Positions 9,277-23,047 of a stretch of 42,152 bases of DNA are shown here, piece after piece. The translations under genes were made by a program, and so were the position numbers. Source of the stretch: Herminiimonas sp. (GTDB lineage Bacteria; Pseudomonadota; Gammaproteobacteria; Burkholderiales; Burkholderiaceae_D); the NCBI RefSeq assembly GCF_030645555.1, contig NZ_JAUSME010000026.1:1-42152 (forward strand), written 5' to 3'. The notes beneath the pieces are model-generated. The model had not been told where the DNA came from and ran no database searches. It saw only the letters and a list, made by a program, of their open reading frames with translations. Position 1 is the stretch's first letter; every line of letters begins with the position of its first letter.

Positions 9277-11409
9277 CTATACCTTCAGAAAATCTTCACG
9301 TGCGCCCAGCCAGCGCGCCAGATGTGCCTCGACCGTAGCCGGATCGTCGCGCAACAAGGCTTGCGCCACATCGCGCGCGCGATCGACCAGCCACTGATCG
9401 GTTTCCAGGTCGGCAAAGCGCAGCATCGCCTGGCCGGACTGGCGTGCGCCGAGGAATTCGCCGGGCCCGCGTATCTCCAGGTCCTTGCGCGCAATTTCAA
9501 AACCGTCAGTCGATTCACGCATGATGCGCAGCCGCTGTTTGGCGACTTGTCCCAGCGGGCCCTGATAGAGCAGCAGGCACACGCTGGCAGTCACGCCACG
9601 GCCGACACGGCCGCGCAATTGATGCAGTTGCGACAGGCCGAAGCGTTCCGCATGCTCGATCACCATCAGCGAGGCATTCGGCACATCAACGCCGACTTCG
9701 ATCACGGTGGTCGCCACCAGCACATGGATATCGCCACGCGTAAAGGCATCCATCACTTCCTGTTTCTCGGCCGGTTTCATGCGGCCGTGCACCAGGCCGA
9801 CGTGCAAGTCCGGCAGCGCAGCCGCCAGCGTCAGATGGGTGTCGGTCGCGGTTTGCAGTTGCAGGGCTTCCGATTCCTCTATCAAGGGACAGACCCAGTA
9901 CACTTGCCGTCCTTCGAGCGCGGCGGCATGCACGCGTTCTATCACTTCATCGCGGCGGTTCTGGTCGATCACGCGCGTGACGATAGGTGTGCGGCCCGGC
10001 GGCAATTCATCGATGACCGAGACTTCAAGGTCGGCGTAATACGTCATCGCCAGCGTACGCGGGATAGGCGTGGCCGACATCATCAATTGGTGCGGGATGG
10101 TTTGCTTGCTGGATGGCGCGTTGCTGTCCATGCCCTTGTTGCGCAAGACCAGACGCTGGCTGACGCCGAAGCGATGCTGCTCGTCGACGATGACCAGGCC
10201 CAGTCTGGAAAACTGCACGTCTTCCTGGATCAGTGCATGCGTGCCTATGACCAGTTGCGCTGCGCCGGATTCTATACGCGCCTTGGCTGCCAGTTTTTCC
10301 TTCTTCTTCAGGCTGCCGGTCAGCCATGCCACGTTGACGCCCAGCGGCTCCATCCAGCCGGCGATCTTGCGGAAATGCTGATCGGCCAGGATTTCGGTAG
10401 GGGCCATCAACACGGCCTGGAAGCCGCTGTCGATTGCCTGCGCGGCAGCGATGGCGGCCACCACCGTCTTGCCGCTGCCTACATCGCCTTGCAACAGGCG
10501 CTGCATCGGAAATGACTGTTTCAGGTCGGCGCGGATTTCCGTCAGTACGCGCTGCTGCGCATTGGTCAGTGAAAACGGCAATTGCTGGATGAAAGCCTGG
10601 GACAAGGCGCCGACTTTCGGCAAGACCGCCGCACCTTTTTCGCGTCGTGCGATTTGGGCGCGTTTCATCGACAATTGCTGCGCCAGCAATTCATCGAACT
10701 TCATCCTTACCCAGGCTGCATGCGAGCGATCGGCCAACGCGCTTTCGTCGATATCGGGCGGCGGATTGTGCAGCATCCTTACTGCCGGCTCGAACGGCAT
10801 CAACTCCAGTGAGGTACGCAATTGTTCGGACAAGGTATCGCGCCATGCCATGCGGCCCATCGCATCGGCTATCGTCTTGCGCAACAGCGTCTGCGACAGG
10901 CCTTCGCCGGCTGGGTACACGGGCGTCAGCGCGGATGGCAGCGGTGCCCCCTCAATCACCATTTTGTACGCTGGATGCACCATCTCGGCGCCGAAAAATC
11001 CATGTCGCACTTCGCCGCGCGCACGCACGCGATTGCCTTCAGCCATCTGCTTGACCTGGCTGCCGTAAAAATTCAGGAAGCGCATCACCAGCTGGCCGGA
11101 TTCGTCGGCAATCGTGACGACCAGCTGGCGGCGCGGACGGAAGGCGACTTCGCATGAAGTCACCACGCCTTCGACCTGTACCGGACGACCAAAGATGAAG
11201 CCGGCTTCGCTGATGTTCTTGATTTCGGTTTCATCTTCATAGCGCAGCGGCAGATGCAGCACCTTGTCGATGTCGGAGCGCAGCCCAAGTTTGATCAGCT
11301 TGTCATCGATTTTTGCCGCGCGCGTAGTCGTCGCAGATGTGGTCGCGCCTGCAGCGGATTTCGCAGTGGATTTGGTGGCGGCAGCAGGCTTTTTCTTTGG
11401 TGCGGGCAT
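9277..11409 (-). CDS. recG: ATP-dependent DNA helicase RecG
   Basis: [71 protein letters not shown] helicase motifs. Start uncertain; MPAPKKK (11409) or MQNPLF further upstream. Confidence 0.95.
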   Translation of the reverse strand: MPAPKKKPAAATKSTAKSAAGATTSATTTRAAKIDDKLIKLGLRSDIDKVLHLPLRYEDETEIKNISEAGFIFGRPVQVEGVVTSCEVAFRPRRQLVVTIADESGQLVMRFLNFYGSQVKQMAEGNRVRARGEVRHGFFGAEMVHPAYKMVIEGAPLPSALTPVYPAGEGLSQTLLRKTIADAMGRMAWRDTLSEQLRTSLELMPFEPAVRMLHNPPPDIDESALADRSHAAWVRMKFDELLAQQLSMKRAQIARREKGAAVLPKVGALSQAFIQQLPFSLTNAQQRVLTEIRADLKQSFPMQRLLQGDVGSGKTVVAAIAAAQAIDSGFQAVLMAPTEILADQHFRKIAGWMEPLGVNVAWLTGSLKKKEKLAAKARIESGAAQLVIGTHALIQEDVQFSRLGLVIVDEQHRFGVSQRLVLRNKGMDSNAPSSKQTIPHQLMMSATPIPRTLAMTYYADLEVSVIDELPPGRTPIVTRVIDQNRRDEVIERVHAAALEGRQVYWVCPLIEESEALQLQTATDTHLTLAAALPDLHVGLVHGRMKPAEKQEVMDAFTRGDIHVLVATTVIEVGVDVPNASLMVIEHAERFGLSQLHQLRGRVGRGVTASVCLLLYQGPLGQVAKQRLRIMRESTDGFEIARKDLEIRGPGEFLGARQSGQAMLRFADLETDQWLVDRARDVAQALLRDDPATVEAHLARWLGAREDFLKV

Positions 11410-11639
11410 ATCGGGCCGAAAATGGGGCGGCAGGGCGTAAAATAGCGGGTTTTGCATCGTCCGGATGCACAAATAATGTAGTGTTTGCGATGGCAACATG
11501 GTTTGCAGCGCGCATCGCATCTAGTGTGGCTTATCCGGCAAGCTTTGCAACCATAGCAGTTCTACCGCGCGTTTGCATGCAAACAACTATAAATTTGCAT
11601 GCTATCGAGCGACAAAAATATCTTCAGACCACTGGCCGC

Positions 11640-13786
<2,147 letters not shown>

Positions 13787-13878
13787 CCGTTTTTTCATGA
13801 AAAATCATGGTGCACCGGAAACAAATTTTCCAGTGCTAAAATGACCGACCATTTCTTATAACAACCTGGAGTATTCCC

Positions 13879-14211
13879 GTGTTTATTTCCAACGCATATG
13901 CACAAGCAGCTGCCACAACCGGCGGCGGCATCATGGGCAGCCTGACCCAGTTCGCGCCTATCGTCCTGATGTTCATCGTGCTGTATTTCCTGATGATACG
14001 TCCACAGATGAAACGCCAGAAAGAGCACAAGGCCATGATAGAAGCGGTCACACGCGGCGATGAAGTCGTGACAGCCGGCGGCGTACTTGGCAAAATCACC
14101 AAGGTATCCGACGTCTATGTGTCGATCGAAGTACAGGACGGCACCGAACTGATCGTGCAAAAAAGTGCAGTCACGACTTTGCTGCCTAAAGGTACGATCA
14201 AGTCGCTGTAA
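13879..14211 (+). CDS. yajC: Preprotein translocase accessory subunit YajC
   Basis: Single TM plus YFLMIRPQMKRQKEHKAMIEAVTRGDEVVTAGGVLGKI; located between tgt and secD. Confidence 0.95.
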   Translation: MFISNAYAQAAATTGGGIMGSLTQFAPIVLMFIVLYFLMIRPQMKRQKEHKAMIEAVTRGDEVVTAGGVLGKITKVSDVYVSIEVQDGTELIVQKSAVTTLLPKGTIKSL

Positions 14212-14222
14212 TGGGTTAAACG

Positions 14223-14256
14223 CCCCACCTCCGCTGGCCGGATGTGGGGTCGATTT
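14223..14256 (+). terminator. Intrinsic terminator-like hairpin between yajC and secD
   Basis: CCCCAC c TCCG ctggc CGGA t GTGGGG followed by TCGATTTTT. Confidence 0.6.
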
Positions 14257-14289
14257 TTGTCTGACGTTCCACCCGAACCCTGAATCAAT

Positions 14290-16149
14290 ATGAATCGCTA
14301 TCCCCTCTGGAAGTACATTACGATCACCGTCGCCTTGTTGCTGGGCGTGCTGTACACCATACCGAATTTCTTTGGTGAGTCACCAGCGGTGCAAATCAGT
14401 AGCGCCAAGGCCACTGTCAAGGTGAGCAGCTCCCTGCTGACGCAGGTTGAGCAAGTGCTGCAAAAAGAGGGCATCCAGTCCGATGGCATGGCGTATGAAA
14501 CGCTGGGCTCGCAAGGCACCGTGCGCGTCCGTTTCCCGAATACCGATGTCCAGTTCAAGGCCAAGGGTGTACTGGAAAAAGGCTTGAACCTCGATCCTGC
14601 CGATCCGACTTACCTGGTCGCATTCAACCTGTTACCAAACACGCCAGCCTGGCTGCAAAGTCTGCACGCAGCGCCCATGTACCTCGGCCTCGATTTGCGC
14701 GGCGGCGTGCATTTCCTGATGCAGGTCGATACCAAGGCAGTGATGAACAAGCGCGTGCTGGGTTTGCAAGCCAGTGCACGCAGCATCCTGCGCGACAAGA
14801 ACGTGCGCCATGCCGGTATTGCGCGTAATGGCGACAATGTGGAAATCCTGTTTCGCGATGCGGAGACCCGTGCCAAGGCGCGCACCGTGCTGGGTGACGA
14901 ATTGCGAGAACTGGCGCTGACCGATGCCGGCAATGGTGAAGAGTTGAAGCTGGTCGGCAGCCTGCAGCCGACTGCATTGAAGCAAACCGTGGAAGACGCG
15001 GTCCAGCAAAACATCACCACCCTGTCGAAGCGCGTCAATGAGCTGGGCGTTGCCGAGCCCCTGATCCAGCGTCAGGGTGCAGACCGCATCGTGGTGCAGT
15101 TGCCTGGCGTGCAGGACGTTTCGCGGGCAAAAGATATCATCGGTAAAACCGCCACACTGGAAGTACGCCTGGTCGATGAAACGGTGACTCGCGGCACTGA
15201 GGAATCGGCTGCGATCCCGTTTGGTTCCGAGCTGTTCAAGGTCGGCAAGAATGCGCCGGTCGTGCTGTACAAGGACCCCATCATCACTGGTGAATACATT
15301 TCCAGTGCCTCGGCCAGTTTTGATTCGAACCAGCAGCCTTCGGTCAGCATCGATCTGAATGGCGATGGCGGCCGCCGCATGCGCGAAGCGACCCGCTCGC
15401 GCGTTGGCAAGGCGATGGCTATCGTGCTGTTCGAGAAAAACAAGGGTGAAGTGCTGACGGTTGCAACGATACGCGACGAACTGGGTGCACGCTTCCAGAT
15501 CACCGGCATGGGTTCATCTGAAGCCGCCAGCGATCTGGCCCTGCTGTTGCGCGCCGGTTCGCTGGCTGCGCCGATGGAAATCATAGAAGAACGCACGATC
15601 GGGCCGCAACTCGGCGCGGAAAACATCAGCAAGGGCTTCCACGCCACGCTGTACGGTTTCCTGGCGATTGCCGTCTTCATGGTGGTCTATTACCGGATGT
15701 TCGGCTTCTTCAGCGTGTTTGCGCTGGGCGTCAACGTGATGCTGCTGATCGCCTTGCTGTCGATGCTGCAGGCGACGCTGACCTTGCCGGGTATCGCCGC
15801 CATTGCGTTGACGCTCGGTATGGCGATTGATGCCAACGTGCTCATCAATGAACGCATACGCGAAGAGCTGCGTGCCGGCCATGCGCCGCACACGGCGATT
15901 GCGATGGGCTTCGAACGCGCATGGGCCACGATTCTCGATTCCAACGTGACGACGCTGATTGCCGGCCTGGCGCTGCTGATTTTCGGCTCCGGTGCGGTGC
16001 GCGGTTTTGCGGTGGTGCATTGCCTGGGCATCATCACCTCGATATTTTCTTCAGTGTTTGTCTCGCGCGGTTTCGTCAACCTCTGGTACGGACGCAAGAA
16101 AAAATTGACGACGGTATCGATAGGCCAGGTCTGGAAACCGGCCGACTGA
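14290..16149 (+). CDS. secD: Protein translocase subunit SecD
   Basis: MNRYPLWKYITITVALLLGVLYTIPNFFGESPAVQIS, YLGLDLRGGVHFLMQVD, GMAIDANVLINERIREELRAG. Confidence 0.97.
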   Translation: MNRYPLWKYITITVALLLGVLYTIPNFFGESPAVQISSAKATVKVSSSLLTQVEQVLQKEGIQSDGMAYETLGSQGTVRVRFPNTDVQFKAKGVLEKGLNLDPADPTYLVAFNLLPNTPAWLQSLHAAPMYLGLDLRGGVHFLMQVDTKAVMNKRVLGLQASARSILRDKNVRHAGIARNGDNVEILFRDAETRAKARTVLGDELRELALTDAGNGEELKLVGSLQPTALKQTVEDAVQQNITTLSKRVNELGVAEPLIQRQGADRIVVQLPGVQDVSRAKDIIGKTATLEVRLVDETVTRGTEESAAIPFGSELFKVGKNAPVVLYKDPIITGEYISSASASFDSNQQPSVSIDLNGDGGRRMREATRSRVGKAMAIVLFEKNKGEVLTVATIRDELGARFQITGMGSSEAASDLALLLRAGSLAAPMEIIEERTIGPQLGAENISKGFHATLYGFLAIAVFMVVYYRMFGFFSVFALGVNVMLLIALLSMLQATLTLPGIAAIALTLGMAIDANVLINERIREELRAGHAPHTAIAMGFERAWATILDSNVTTLIAGLALLIFGSGAVRGFAVVHCLGIITSIFSSVFVSRGFVNLWYGRKKKLTTVSIGQVWKPAD

Positions 16150-16272
16150 GAACGTATCTGTGGTGCGCCTATGCTGGCGCACCATGCTGTACCCGATAGT
16201 TTGTATTTAGACAGGCCGCCGGCATGACGCGTTATCGCGACAACATGCAGCGGTCGCAATGAGAGGAAAGTG

Positions 16273-17217
16273 ATGGAGTTTTTCCGCATCAAAAAAGATA
16301 TCCCGTTCATGCGCCACGCGTTGATTTTCAACGTGATTTCGGCCCTGACCTTTGTCGCTGCCGTGTTCTTCCTGGTGCAAAAGGGTTTGCATCTGTCGAT
16401 TGAATTTACCGGCGGTACGGTGATGGAAGTCGCATATCCAAAACCGGCCAACATCGAAGGCGTGCGCGAAAAAATTGCCGAGCTGGGTTACACCGACATG
16501 CAGGTACAGAGCTTCGGTACTGCGCAAGATGTGTTGATACGCCTGCCGGTGCAAAAGAATGTCGATTCGGCACAGTTGAGCGAGCGCGTGATCGGTGCGC
16601 TGAAGGCGCAAGACAATACGGTGGTCTTGAAACGGGTCGAATTCGTCGGCCCGCAAGTCGGCGAAGAGCTCACGCATGACGGCTTGATGGCGCTCGGCAT
16701 GCTGGTGCTCGGCATCATGATTTACCTGGCCTTCCGTTTCGAGTGGAAATATGCAGTCTCGGCCATACTCGCCAACTTGCATGACGTCGTGATCATCCTG
16801 GGTTTCTTTGCCTTCTTCCAGTGGGAATTCTCGCTGACGGTACTGGCAGCAGTGCTGGCTGTGCTCGGTTATTCGGTCAATGAATCGGTGGTCGTGTTCG
16901 ACCGCGTGCGCGAAACCTTCCGCGATCGCAAGCACGGCAAGATGGCGGTGGCCGATGTGATGAACCACGCGATCACCAGCACGATTTCACGCACGATGAT
17001 CACGCACGGTTCGACCCAGTTGATGGTGTTGTCGATGCTCTTCCTCGGCGGCCCGACGCTGCATTACTTTGCGCTCGCGCTGACGATCGGTATCTGCTTC
17101 GGCATCTACTCTTCGGTATTCGTGGCGGCGGCTCTGGCGATGTGGCTGGGCGTCAAGCGTGAAGACTTGATCAAGCCAATCAAGGAAAAAGATGAGCATG
17201 ACGGCGCGGTAGTCTGA
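16273..17217 (+). CDS. secF: Protein translocase subunit SecF
   Basis: SIEFTGGTVMEVAYP, VLGYSVNESVVVFDRVRETFR, AITSTISRTMITHGSTQLMVLSMLFLGG. Confidence 0.97.
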   Translation: MEFFRIKKDIPFMRHALIFNVISALTFVAAVFFLVQKGLHLSIEFTGGTVMEVAYPKPANIEGVREKIAELGYTDMQVQSFGTAQDVLIRLPVQKNVDSAQLSERVIGALKAQDNTVVLKRVEFVGPQVGEELTHDGLMALGMLVLGIMIYLAFRFEWKYAVSAILANLHDVVIILGFFAFFQWEFSLTVLAAVLAVLGYSVNESVVVFDRVRETFRDRKHGKMAVADVMNHAITSTISRTMITHGSTQLMVLSMLFLGGPTLHYFALALTIGICFGIYSSVFVAAALAMWLGVKREDLIKPIKEKDEHDGAVV

Positions 17218-17233
17218 GCCGGTTTCATCCAAT

Positions 17234-17261
17234 AAAAAAGCCAGCATAAGCTGGCTTTTTT
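17234..17261. terminator. Bidirectional intrinsic terminator between convergent secF and marR-type gene
   Basis: AAAAAAGCCAGC ataa GCTGGCTTTTTT. Confidence 0.9.
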
Positions 17262-17295
17262 ATTGACTGCATGGGATATGCGAACAATCGCTGCG

Positions 17296-17733
17296 CTATG
17301 CTTCCCGGCACTTGCTCAGATGCGCGTGCAGTTTTGCCAATTCCTTTTCCAGCGCTGCAAAATCGTCGTCGCCATATTCGACGAACGGGCGTTTGCAGAA
17401 TTCTATGTGCGGCGCAAAGACGCGTGTGAATTCGCTTTCGCCCAGCGCCGTCAGCCGCACTACCGTGCTGCGCCTGTCTTCCAGCTGCGTGTTGCGGGTG
17501 ACCAAACCCTTGGCTTCCAGCCGGTCGACCACGCCGGTCAGCGTGCCCTTGGTGATCAGCGTCTTTTCACCCAGTTCCTTGAAAGTCATGCCGGGCGTAT
17601 TGCCGAGCGTTGCAATGATGTCGAACTGCGAAGGCGTCAGCCCGGCGCTGCGCGACTTGGTGCCTGCCATGTGCTCGAATGCCTGATAGCACTTGGCCAG
17701 CAGGCGGATGCTGCGTAGATATCGTTCAGCCAT
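17296..17733 (-). CDS. MarR-family transcriptional regulator
   Basis: LTPSQFDIIATLGNTPGMTFKELGEKTLITKGTLTGVVDRLEAKGLVTRNTQLEDRRSTVVRLTALG winged helix. Confidence 0.9.
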   Translation of the reverse strand: MAERYLRSIRLLAKCYQAFEHMAGTKSRSAGLTPSQFDIIATLGNTPGMTFKELGEKTLITKGTLTGVVDRLEAKGLVTRNTQLEDRRSTVVRLTALGESEFTRVFAPHIEFCKRPFVEYGDDDFAALEKELAKLHAHLSKCREA

Positions 17734-17755
17734 AAGAATGTTCAGTCTTCATAAT

Positions 17756-17787
17756 AAAAAAGCCGACGTAGTATAACGTCGGCTTTC
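17756..17787 (-). terminator. Intrinsic terminator downstream of the second yceI gene
   Basis: AAAAAAGCCGACGT agtata ACGTCGGCTTTCG; reads as hairpin plus T-tract on the minus strand after the 17804 stop. Confidence 0.85.
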
Positions 17788-17803
17788 GTGACGCTGGATT
17801 TAC

Positions 17804-18373
17804 TTAGTCTGCCTTGACTGCTTCGACCTGGATCGCCAGCTTGACCTCAGGCGAGAAGCCGTAGTTCATGCCATAGGTCAGACCGAAATCAGCGCGGTTG
17901 AATGTAGCCGATACGTCAGCGCCACACACTTCGCGTTTCAACATTGGATGTTGTATGCATTTGAATTTGTTGATCGCCAGAGTCACAGGTTTTGTGACGC
18001 CGAGCAAGGTCAATTCGCCATCAACTGAAACCGGTTTGTCGCCATCGAACTTGATCGATTTGCTTTTGTAAATGGAGGTCGGAAATTTCTCGACGTTGAA
18101 CATGTCTTTACCTTTTGCATGTTCATTCATTTTGGTATGACCGAAATCGATCGAATTTGCATCGATGACGATATCCAGCGAGCCGGTTTTTGCTGCGCGA
18201 TCCAACACCACGGTGCCGCTGGTTTTCTCAAACTTGCCGCGCCAGAAAGAGATGCCCATGTGATCAGCTTCAAAGCTTGGATAGGTGTGGCCAGGATCGA
18301 TAGTGTAGGTTTGTGCAAACGCCGAAGTCGCGCTGGCAGCCAGCAAACAGATCAGTGCAATTTTTGATTTCAT
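17804..18373 (-). CDS. YceI-family protein (secreted)
   Basis: Signal peptide; [70 protein letters not shown]. Confidence 0.92.
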   Translation of the reverse strand: MKSKIALICLLAASATSAFAQTYTIDPGHTYPSFEADHMGISFWRGKFEKTSGTVVLDRAAKTGSLDIVIDANSIDFGHTKMNEHAKGKDMFNVEKFPTSIYKSKSIKFDGDKPVSVDGELTLLGVTKPVTLAINKFKCIQHPMLKREVCGADVSATFNRADFGLTYGMNYGFSPEVKLAIQVEAVKAD

Positions 18374-18431
18374 TTAATAACTCCTTGGTTGTTTATCGTA
18401 AATGGTGCTGCGTTGTGTTGCGGTTTTACTG

Positions 18432-19022
18432 CTATTGCGCCGTAACGACGCGGAACTTGATCGTGACTTCATCGGCCACCATGCTGGTGTCTTTCCATTC
18501 ACCTTCACCGATGTTGTAGCTCAGGCGCTTGATGGGCAAGGCGCCTTCAAATATCTGATTTGCGCCTTCTTTCTTCACCGTCAAAGGAAAGCTGACATCG
18601 CTGGTCTTGCCCTTGATCGTCAGCTTGCCGGTGACATCCAGCTTGCCTGCAGCTCCGGCCTTGATCTGGCTGGAAACGAAGCTGGCTTTCGGGAACTGGG
18701 CTGCATTGAACCATTCCTTCTTCATTACTTCCTTGTTGTATTCAGGGTCGCCCAGATCGAAGCCGGCGATATCGATGTCTACAGTCGCCTTGGACGTTTC
18801 CGGCTTGGTTGCATCGTAATTAATCTGCGCATTGAATTTCCTGAATTTTGCATCGACCGGCACATTCAATTGCTTGAAGGTGATCGTGACACTGCTTTTT
18901 GCGGCATCGGTTTTCAATGCAGTGGCGGCGATGGCCGGCAGCGCGAGGCAAATAACAGCGGCAGCCAGCCAGCGACGGGTCTGGCCTGGAGTAGAACGTG
19001 AAAACATGGATGATCCTTTCAA
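18432..19022 (-). CDS. YceI-family protein (secreted), second copy
   Basis: Signal peptide; SSVTITFKQLNVPVDAKFRKFNAQINYDATKPETSKATVDIDIAGFDLGDPEYNKEVMKKEWFNAAQFPKASF. Confidence 0.9.
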   Translation of the reverse strand: MKGSSMFSRSTPGQTRRWLAAAVICLALPAIAATALKTDAAKSSVTITFKQLNVPVDAKFRKFNAQINYDATKPETSKATVDIDIAGFDLGDPEYNKEVMKKEWFNAAQFPKASFVSSQIKAGAAGKLDVTGKLTIKGKTSDVSFPLTVKKEGANQIFEGALPIKRLSYNIGEGEWKDTSMVADEVTIKFRVVTAQ

Positions 19023-19032
19023 AAAAGTGAAT

Positions 19033-19569
19033 TCAAGGCAGCATGCGTTGCATGCTGCGATCGCGGTCTATGAATTGATGCTTGAGTGCGCCCAGCACAT
19101 GCAGGACAAAAACGACCAGCAGGGTGACATTGCAGGCGTAATGGACTTGCTTGAGCAAGATCTTCAGTTCCTGGTCGGGCGCGATGAAGACAGGCAGGGG
19201 CAGGATACCGAGATACACGACAGGTACGCCGGCAGCCAGGCTGTAAAAATAGCCGGACAGCGGGACGGCAAAGATCAGCAGATACAGCAAGCCGTGCGCG
19301 ATGTTCGCGGCTTTTTTCTGCCAGTCGGCCATGCTGCCAGGATACGGTGGTGCCGGATGCGTTAAGCGCCACAGCACGCGCAGGCAGGCGAGGCCGAACA
19401 CGGTCACGCCTAGCCATTTATGCCAGGAAAAATACTTGAGCTTGGTCGGCGTCAGGCCGGGGATGTCGACCATCGTCAGCCCGAGCAGGAAGGTGGCGAT
19501 GATCAGGATCGCCATCAGCCAGTGCAGCACAATGGCGATGATCGAATAGCGGCTGGCATTTTTTAACAT
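19033..19569 (-). CDS. Cytochrome b561 family protein
   Basis: YSIIAIVLHWLMAILIIATFLLGL, SWHKWLGVTVFGLACLRVLWRLTHPAPP, HGLLYLLIFAVPLSGY; His ligands of b561. Confidence 0.92.
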   Translation of the reverse strand: MLKNASRYSIIAIVLHWLMAILIIATFLLGLTMVDIPGLTPTKLKYFSWHKWLGVTVFGLACLRVLWRLTHPAPPYPGSMADWQKKAANIAHGLLYLLIFAVPLSGYFYSLAAGVPVVYLGILPLPVFIAPDQELKILLKQVHYACNVTLLVVFVLHVLGALKHQFIDRDRSMQRMLP

Positions 19570-19690
19570 GATTTCATTTTGGCAATAAGTTCAAACTAGG
19601 ACTAATATACCAAAATAAATAGAAGTCTGCTGGCGGCCAGTTTTGGGCTGGCGCCAGCGCGCTTCTATCGGGTGCTGCCTGGATTTCTTT

Positions 19691-21139
<1,449 letters not shown>

Positions 21140-21213
21140 TTACCACCCGCCGGGGCGATGAAAGCCGCTGGCCGGATAAGCGGCGAAAGCCGGGGTCTGG
21201 TTTGGGCCGATGT

Positions 21214-21219
21214 TATAAT
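21214..21219 (+). promoter_or_regulatory. Candidate -10 element for the GST gene
   Basis: Exact TATAAT 30 nt upstream of the start; -35 is weak. Confidence 0.4.
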
Positions 21220-21248
21220 CGCGTTCCAAATTTCGACTTAAAGCATCT

Positions 21249-21857
21249 ATGAAACTGATTGGTTCTCTCGCCAGCCCTTATGTGCGCAAAGTACGTGTAG
21301 TGATGCTGGAAAAAAAGATCGAGTACGATTTTGTTCTTGAGAATGTGTGGGCGCCCGACACTATGATTCAGGAATCCAATCCGCTGGGAAAAGTGCCATG
21401 CCTGATCATGGAAGACGGCGGCGCGATGTTCGATTCGCGCGTGATCGTTGAATATCTGGATACGCTGACGCCGGTCGGCAAGCTGATACCGCCGAATGGC
21501 CGCGAACGCGCCGAAGTCAAATCCTGGGAAGCGCTGGCCGATGGTGTGGCCGATGCGGCGATGCTGCTGCGCCTTGAACATACCCTGCGTCCTGCCGAGC
21601 AGCGTAGCCCAGACTGGATCGCCCGCCAGAAGTCGAAAATCGATGCCGGCTTGAAGGCGATGTCGGTGGGTTTGAAAGATACCGCATTTTGTGCCGGCAA
21701 TCAGTACACGCTGGCCGATGTGGCGGTCGGTTGCACGCTCGACTGGCTATCCTTCCGTTTCCCGGAAATCAAATGGCGGGATGAATATCCGAACCTGGAA
21801 AGACTGCTGGAGAAATTGTCCGAGCGGCCATCGTTCAAGGAAACGCAGCCTAAATAA
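21249..21857 (+). CDS. Glutathione S-transferase family protein
   Basis: MKLIGSLASPYVRKVRVVMLEKKIEYDFVLENVWAPDTMIQESNPLGKVPCLIMEDGGAMFDSRVIVEYLD thioredoxin-like N-domain. Confidence 0.93.
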   Translation: MKLIGSLASPYVRKVRVVMLEKKIEYDFVLENVWAPDTMIQESNPLGKVPCLIMEDGGAMFDSRVIVEYLDTLTPVGKLIPPNGRERAEVKSWEALADGVADAAMLLRLEHTLRPAEQRSPDWIARQKSKIDAGLKAMSVGLKDTAFCAGNQYTLADVAVGCTLDWLSFRFPEIKWRDEYPNLERLLEKLSERPSFKETQPK

Positions 21858-21871
21858 GCTGCGGAGCAAAT

Positions 21872-21901
21872 AAAAAGGGACGCTGTGTGCGTCCCTTTTT
21901 T
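21872..21901. terminator. Bidirectional terminator between convergent GST gene and bfr
   Basis: AAAAAGGGACGC tgtgt GCGTCCCTTTTTT. Confidence 0.9.
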
Positions 21902-21941
21902 ACGTCCGCCTGGCCAGTATGCGCCAGGGAAATTGCTGGAA

Positions 21942-22415
21942 TTATTCGCCCGCCATTTGCGTTTGCAGATAATTCTGTATACCGACTTTACCTATCAGGT
22001 CGAGTTGCGTTTCCAGCCAGTCTATGTGTTCTTCAGTATCGTCGAGTATGTGCTGGAACAATTCGCGCGAGACATAATCGCCGCTTGCTTCGCATGCGGC
22101 TATGCCTTCTTTCACGGTTTTTTGCGCGGCGACTTCCAGCTTCAAATCACAACCCAGCATTTCCTCTGTATTCTCGCCTATCATCAACTTGTGCAGTAAC
22201 TGCACATTAGGCAAGCCATCCAGCATCAGGATGCGGTCTATCAGTTTGTCGGCGTGTTTCATTTCGCCGATTGATTCTTCGTATTCCTTTTTCGCAATCT
22301 TTTCTAAGCCCCAGTGCTTGTACATGCGTGCATGCAGGAAGTACTGATTGATGGCGCTGAGTTCGTTGGTGAGCTGCGCATTGAGCAGCTTGATGATTTT
22401 GTTGTCACCTTTCAT
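21942..22415 (-). CDS. bfr: Bacterioferritin
   Basis: MKGDNKIIKLLNAQLTNELSAINQYFLHARMYKHWGLEKIAKKEYEESIGEMKHADKLIDRILMLDGLPNVQ; start trimmed from the ORF start at 22466. Confidence 0.95.
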   Translation of the reverse strand: MKGDNKIIKLLNAQLTNELSAINQYFLHARMYKHWGLEKIAKKEYEESIGEMKHADKLIDRILMLDGLPNVQLLHKLMIGENTEEMLGCDLKLEVAAQKTVKEGIAACEASGDYVSRELFQHILDDTEEHIDWLETQLDLIGKVGIQNYLQTQMAGE

Positions 22416-22547
22416 GGGGGCCTCGTCAGTGATGTGGGTATGGCTGGTCTGGTGGGCGTCGTTCAAGAGCAGACGCGTCCGGCCAGCAGCGAGCGTTCAT
22501 GATAGCGCAGCTATGCTAATAAGCAACTTGAAAAATCAGGCAAATAA

Positions 22548-22580
22548 AAACGCGCTGCGGCTGGTTGCCGGAGCGCGTTT
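22548..22580 (-). terminator. Terminator downstream of exbD
   Basis: AAACGCGCT ... AGCGCGTTT; on the minus strand followed by TTTTATTTG. Confidence 0.75.
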
Positions 22581-22624
22581 CGTTTACAAGGCTGGCCGCC
22601 ATCATGCGCGGCTGGCGCAGAACA

Positions 22625-23047
22625 TTACTTCTTGCCGGACGCTTCGGTAACAAAGCCCATTTTGCTCAAGCCGCCGGATTGCGCGGCGGCCATCACTTGC
22701 GCCACTTTTTCATACTGCGTGGTGCGCTCTGCGCGTAAATGCAATTCGGGCTGCGGCGTGGTTTTGGCGGCATCGGCTATGCGCGATTGCAATTGCGACT
22801 CATCCAGCAATTCGCTATTCCAGTAAACCTTGCCTTCGGCATCGATGGACAGATTGATCGTTTGCGGCTTGACTTCATTCGGCTGGTTGGCAGCGCGCGG
22901 CAAATCGATCTTCACGCTGTGATTCATCACCGGGATGGTCATGATGAAGATGATCAGCAATACCAGCATCACGTCGACCAGCGGCGTGGTGTTGATCTCG
23001 GGATTGAAGTCGTCGTCCGCATCGGACAAGGAACCCATAGACATCAT
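22625..23047 (-). CDS. exbD: Biopolymer transport protein ExbD/TolR family
   Basis: DFNPEINTTPLVDVMLVLLIIFIMTIPVMNHSVKIDLPRA; overlaps the exbB stop. Confidence 0.93.
   Translation of the reverse strand: MMSMGSLSDADDDFNPEINTTPLVDVMLVLLIIFIMTIPVMNHSVKIDLPRAANQPNEVKPQTINLSIDAEGKVYWNSELLDESQLQSRIADAAKTTPQPELHLRAERTTQYEKVAQVMAAAQSGGLSKMGFVTEASGKK

Noticed and set aside
9253-10515. 420-aa plus-strand ORF
   Set aside because: Antisense of recG; His/Arg/Gln-rich low-plausibility protein without motifs.
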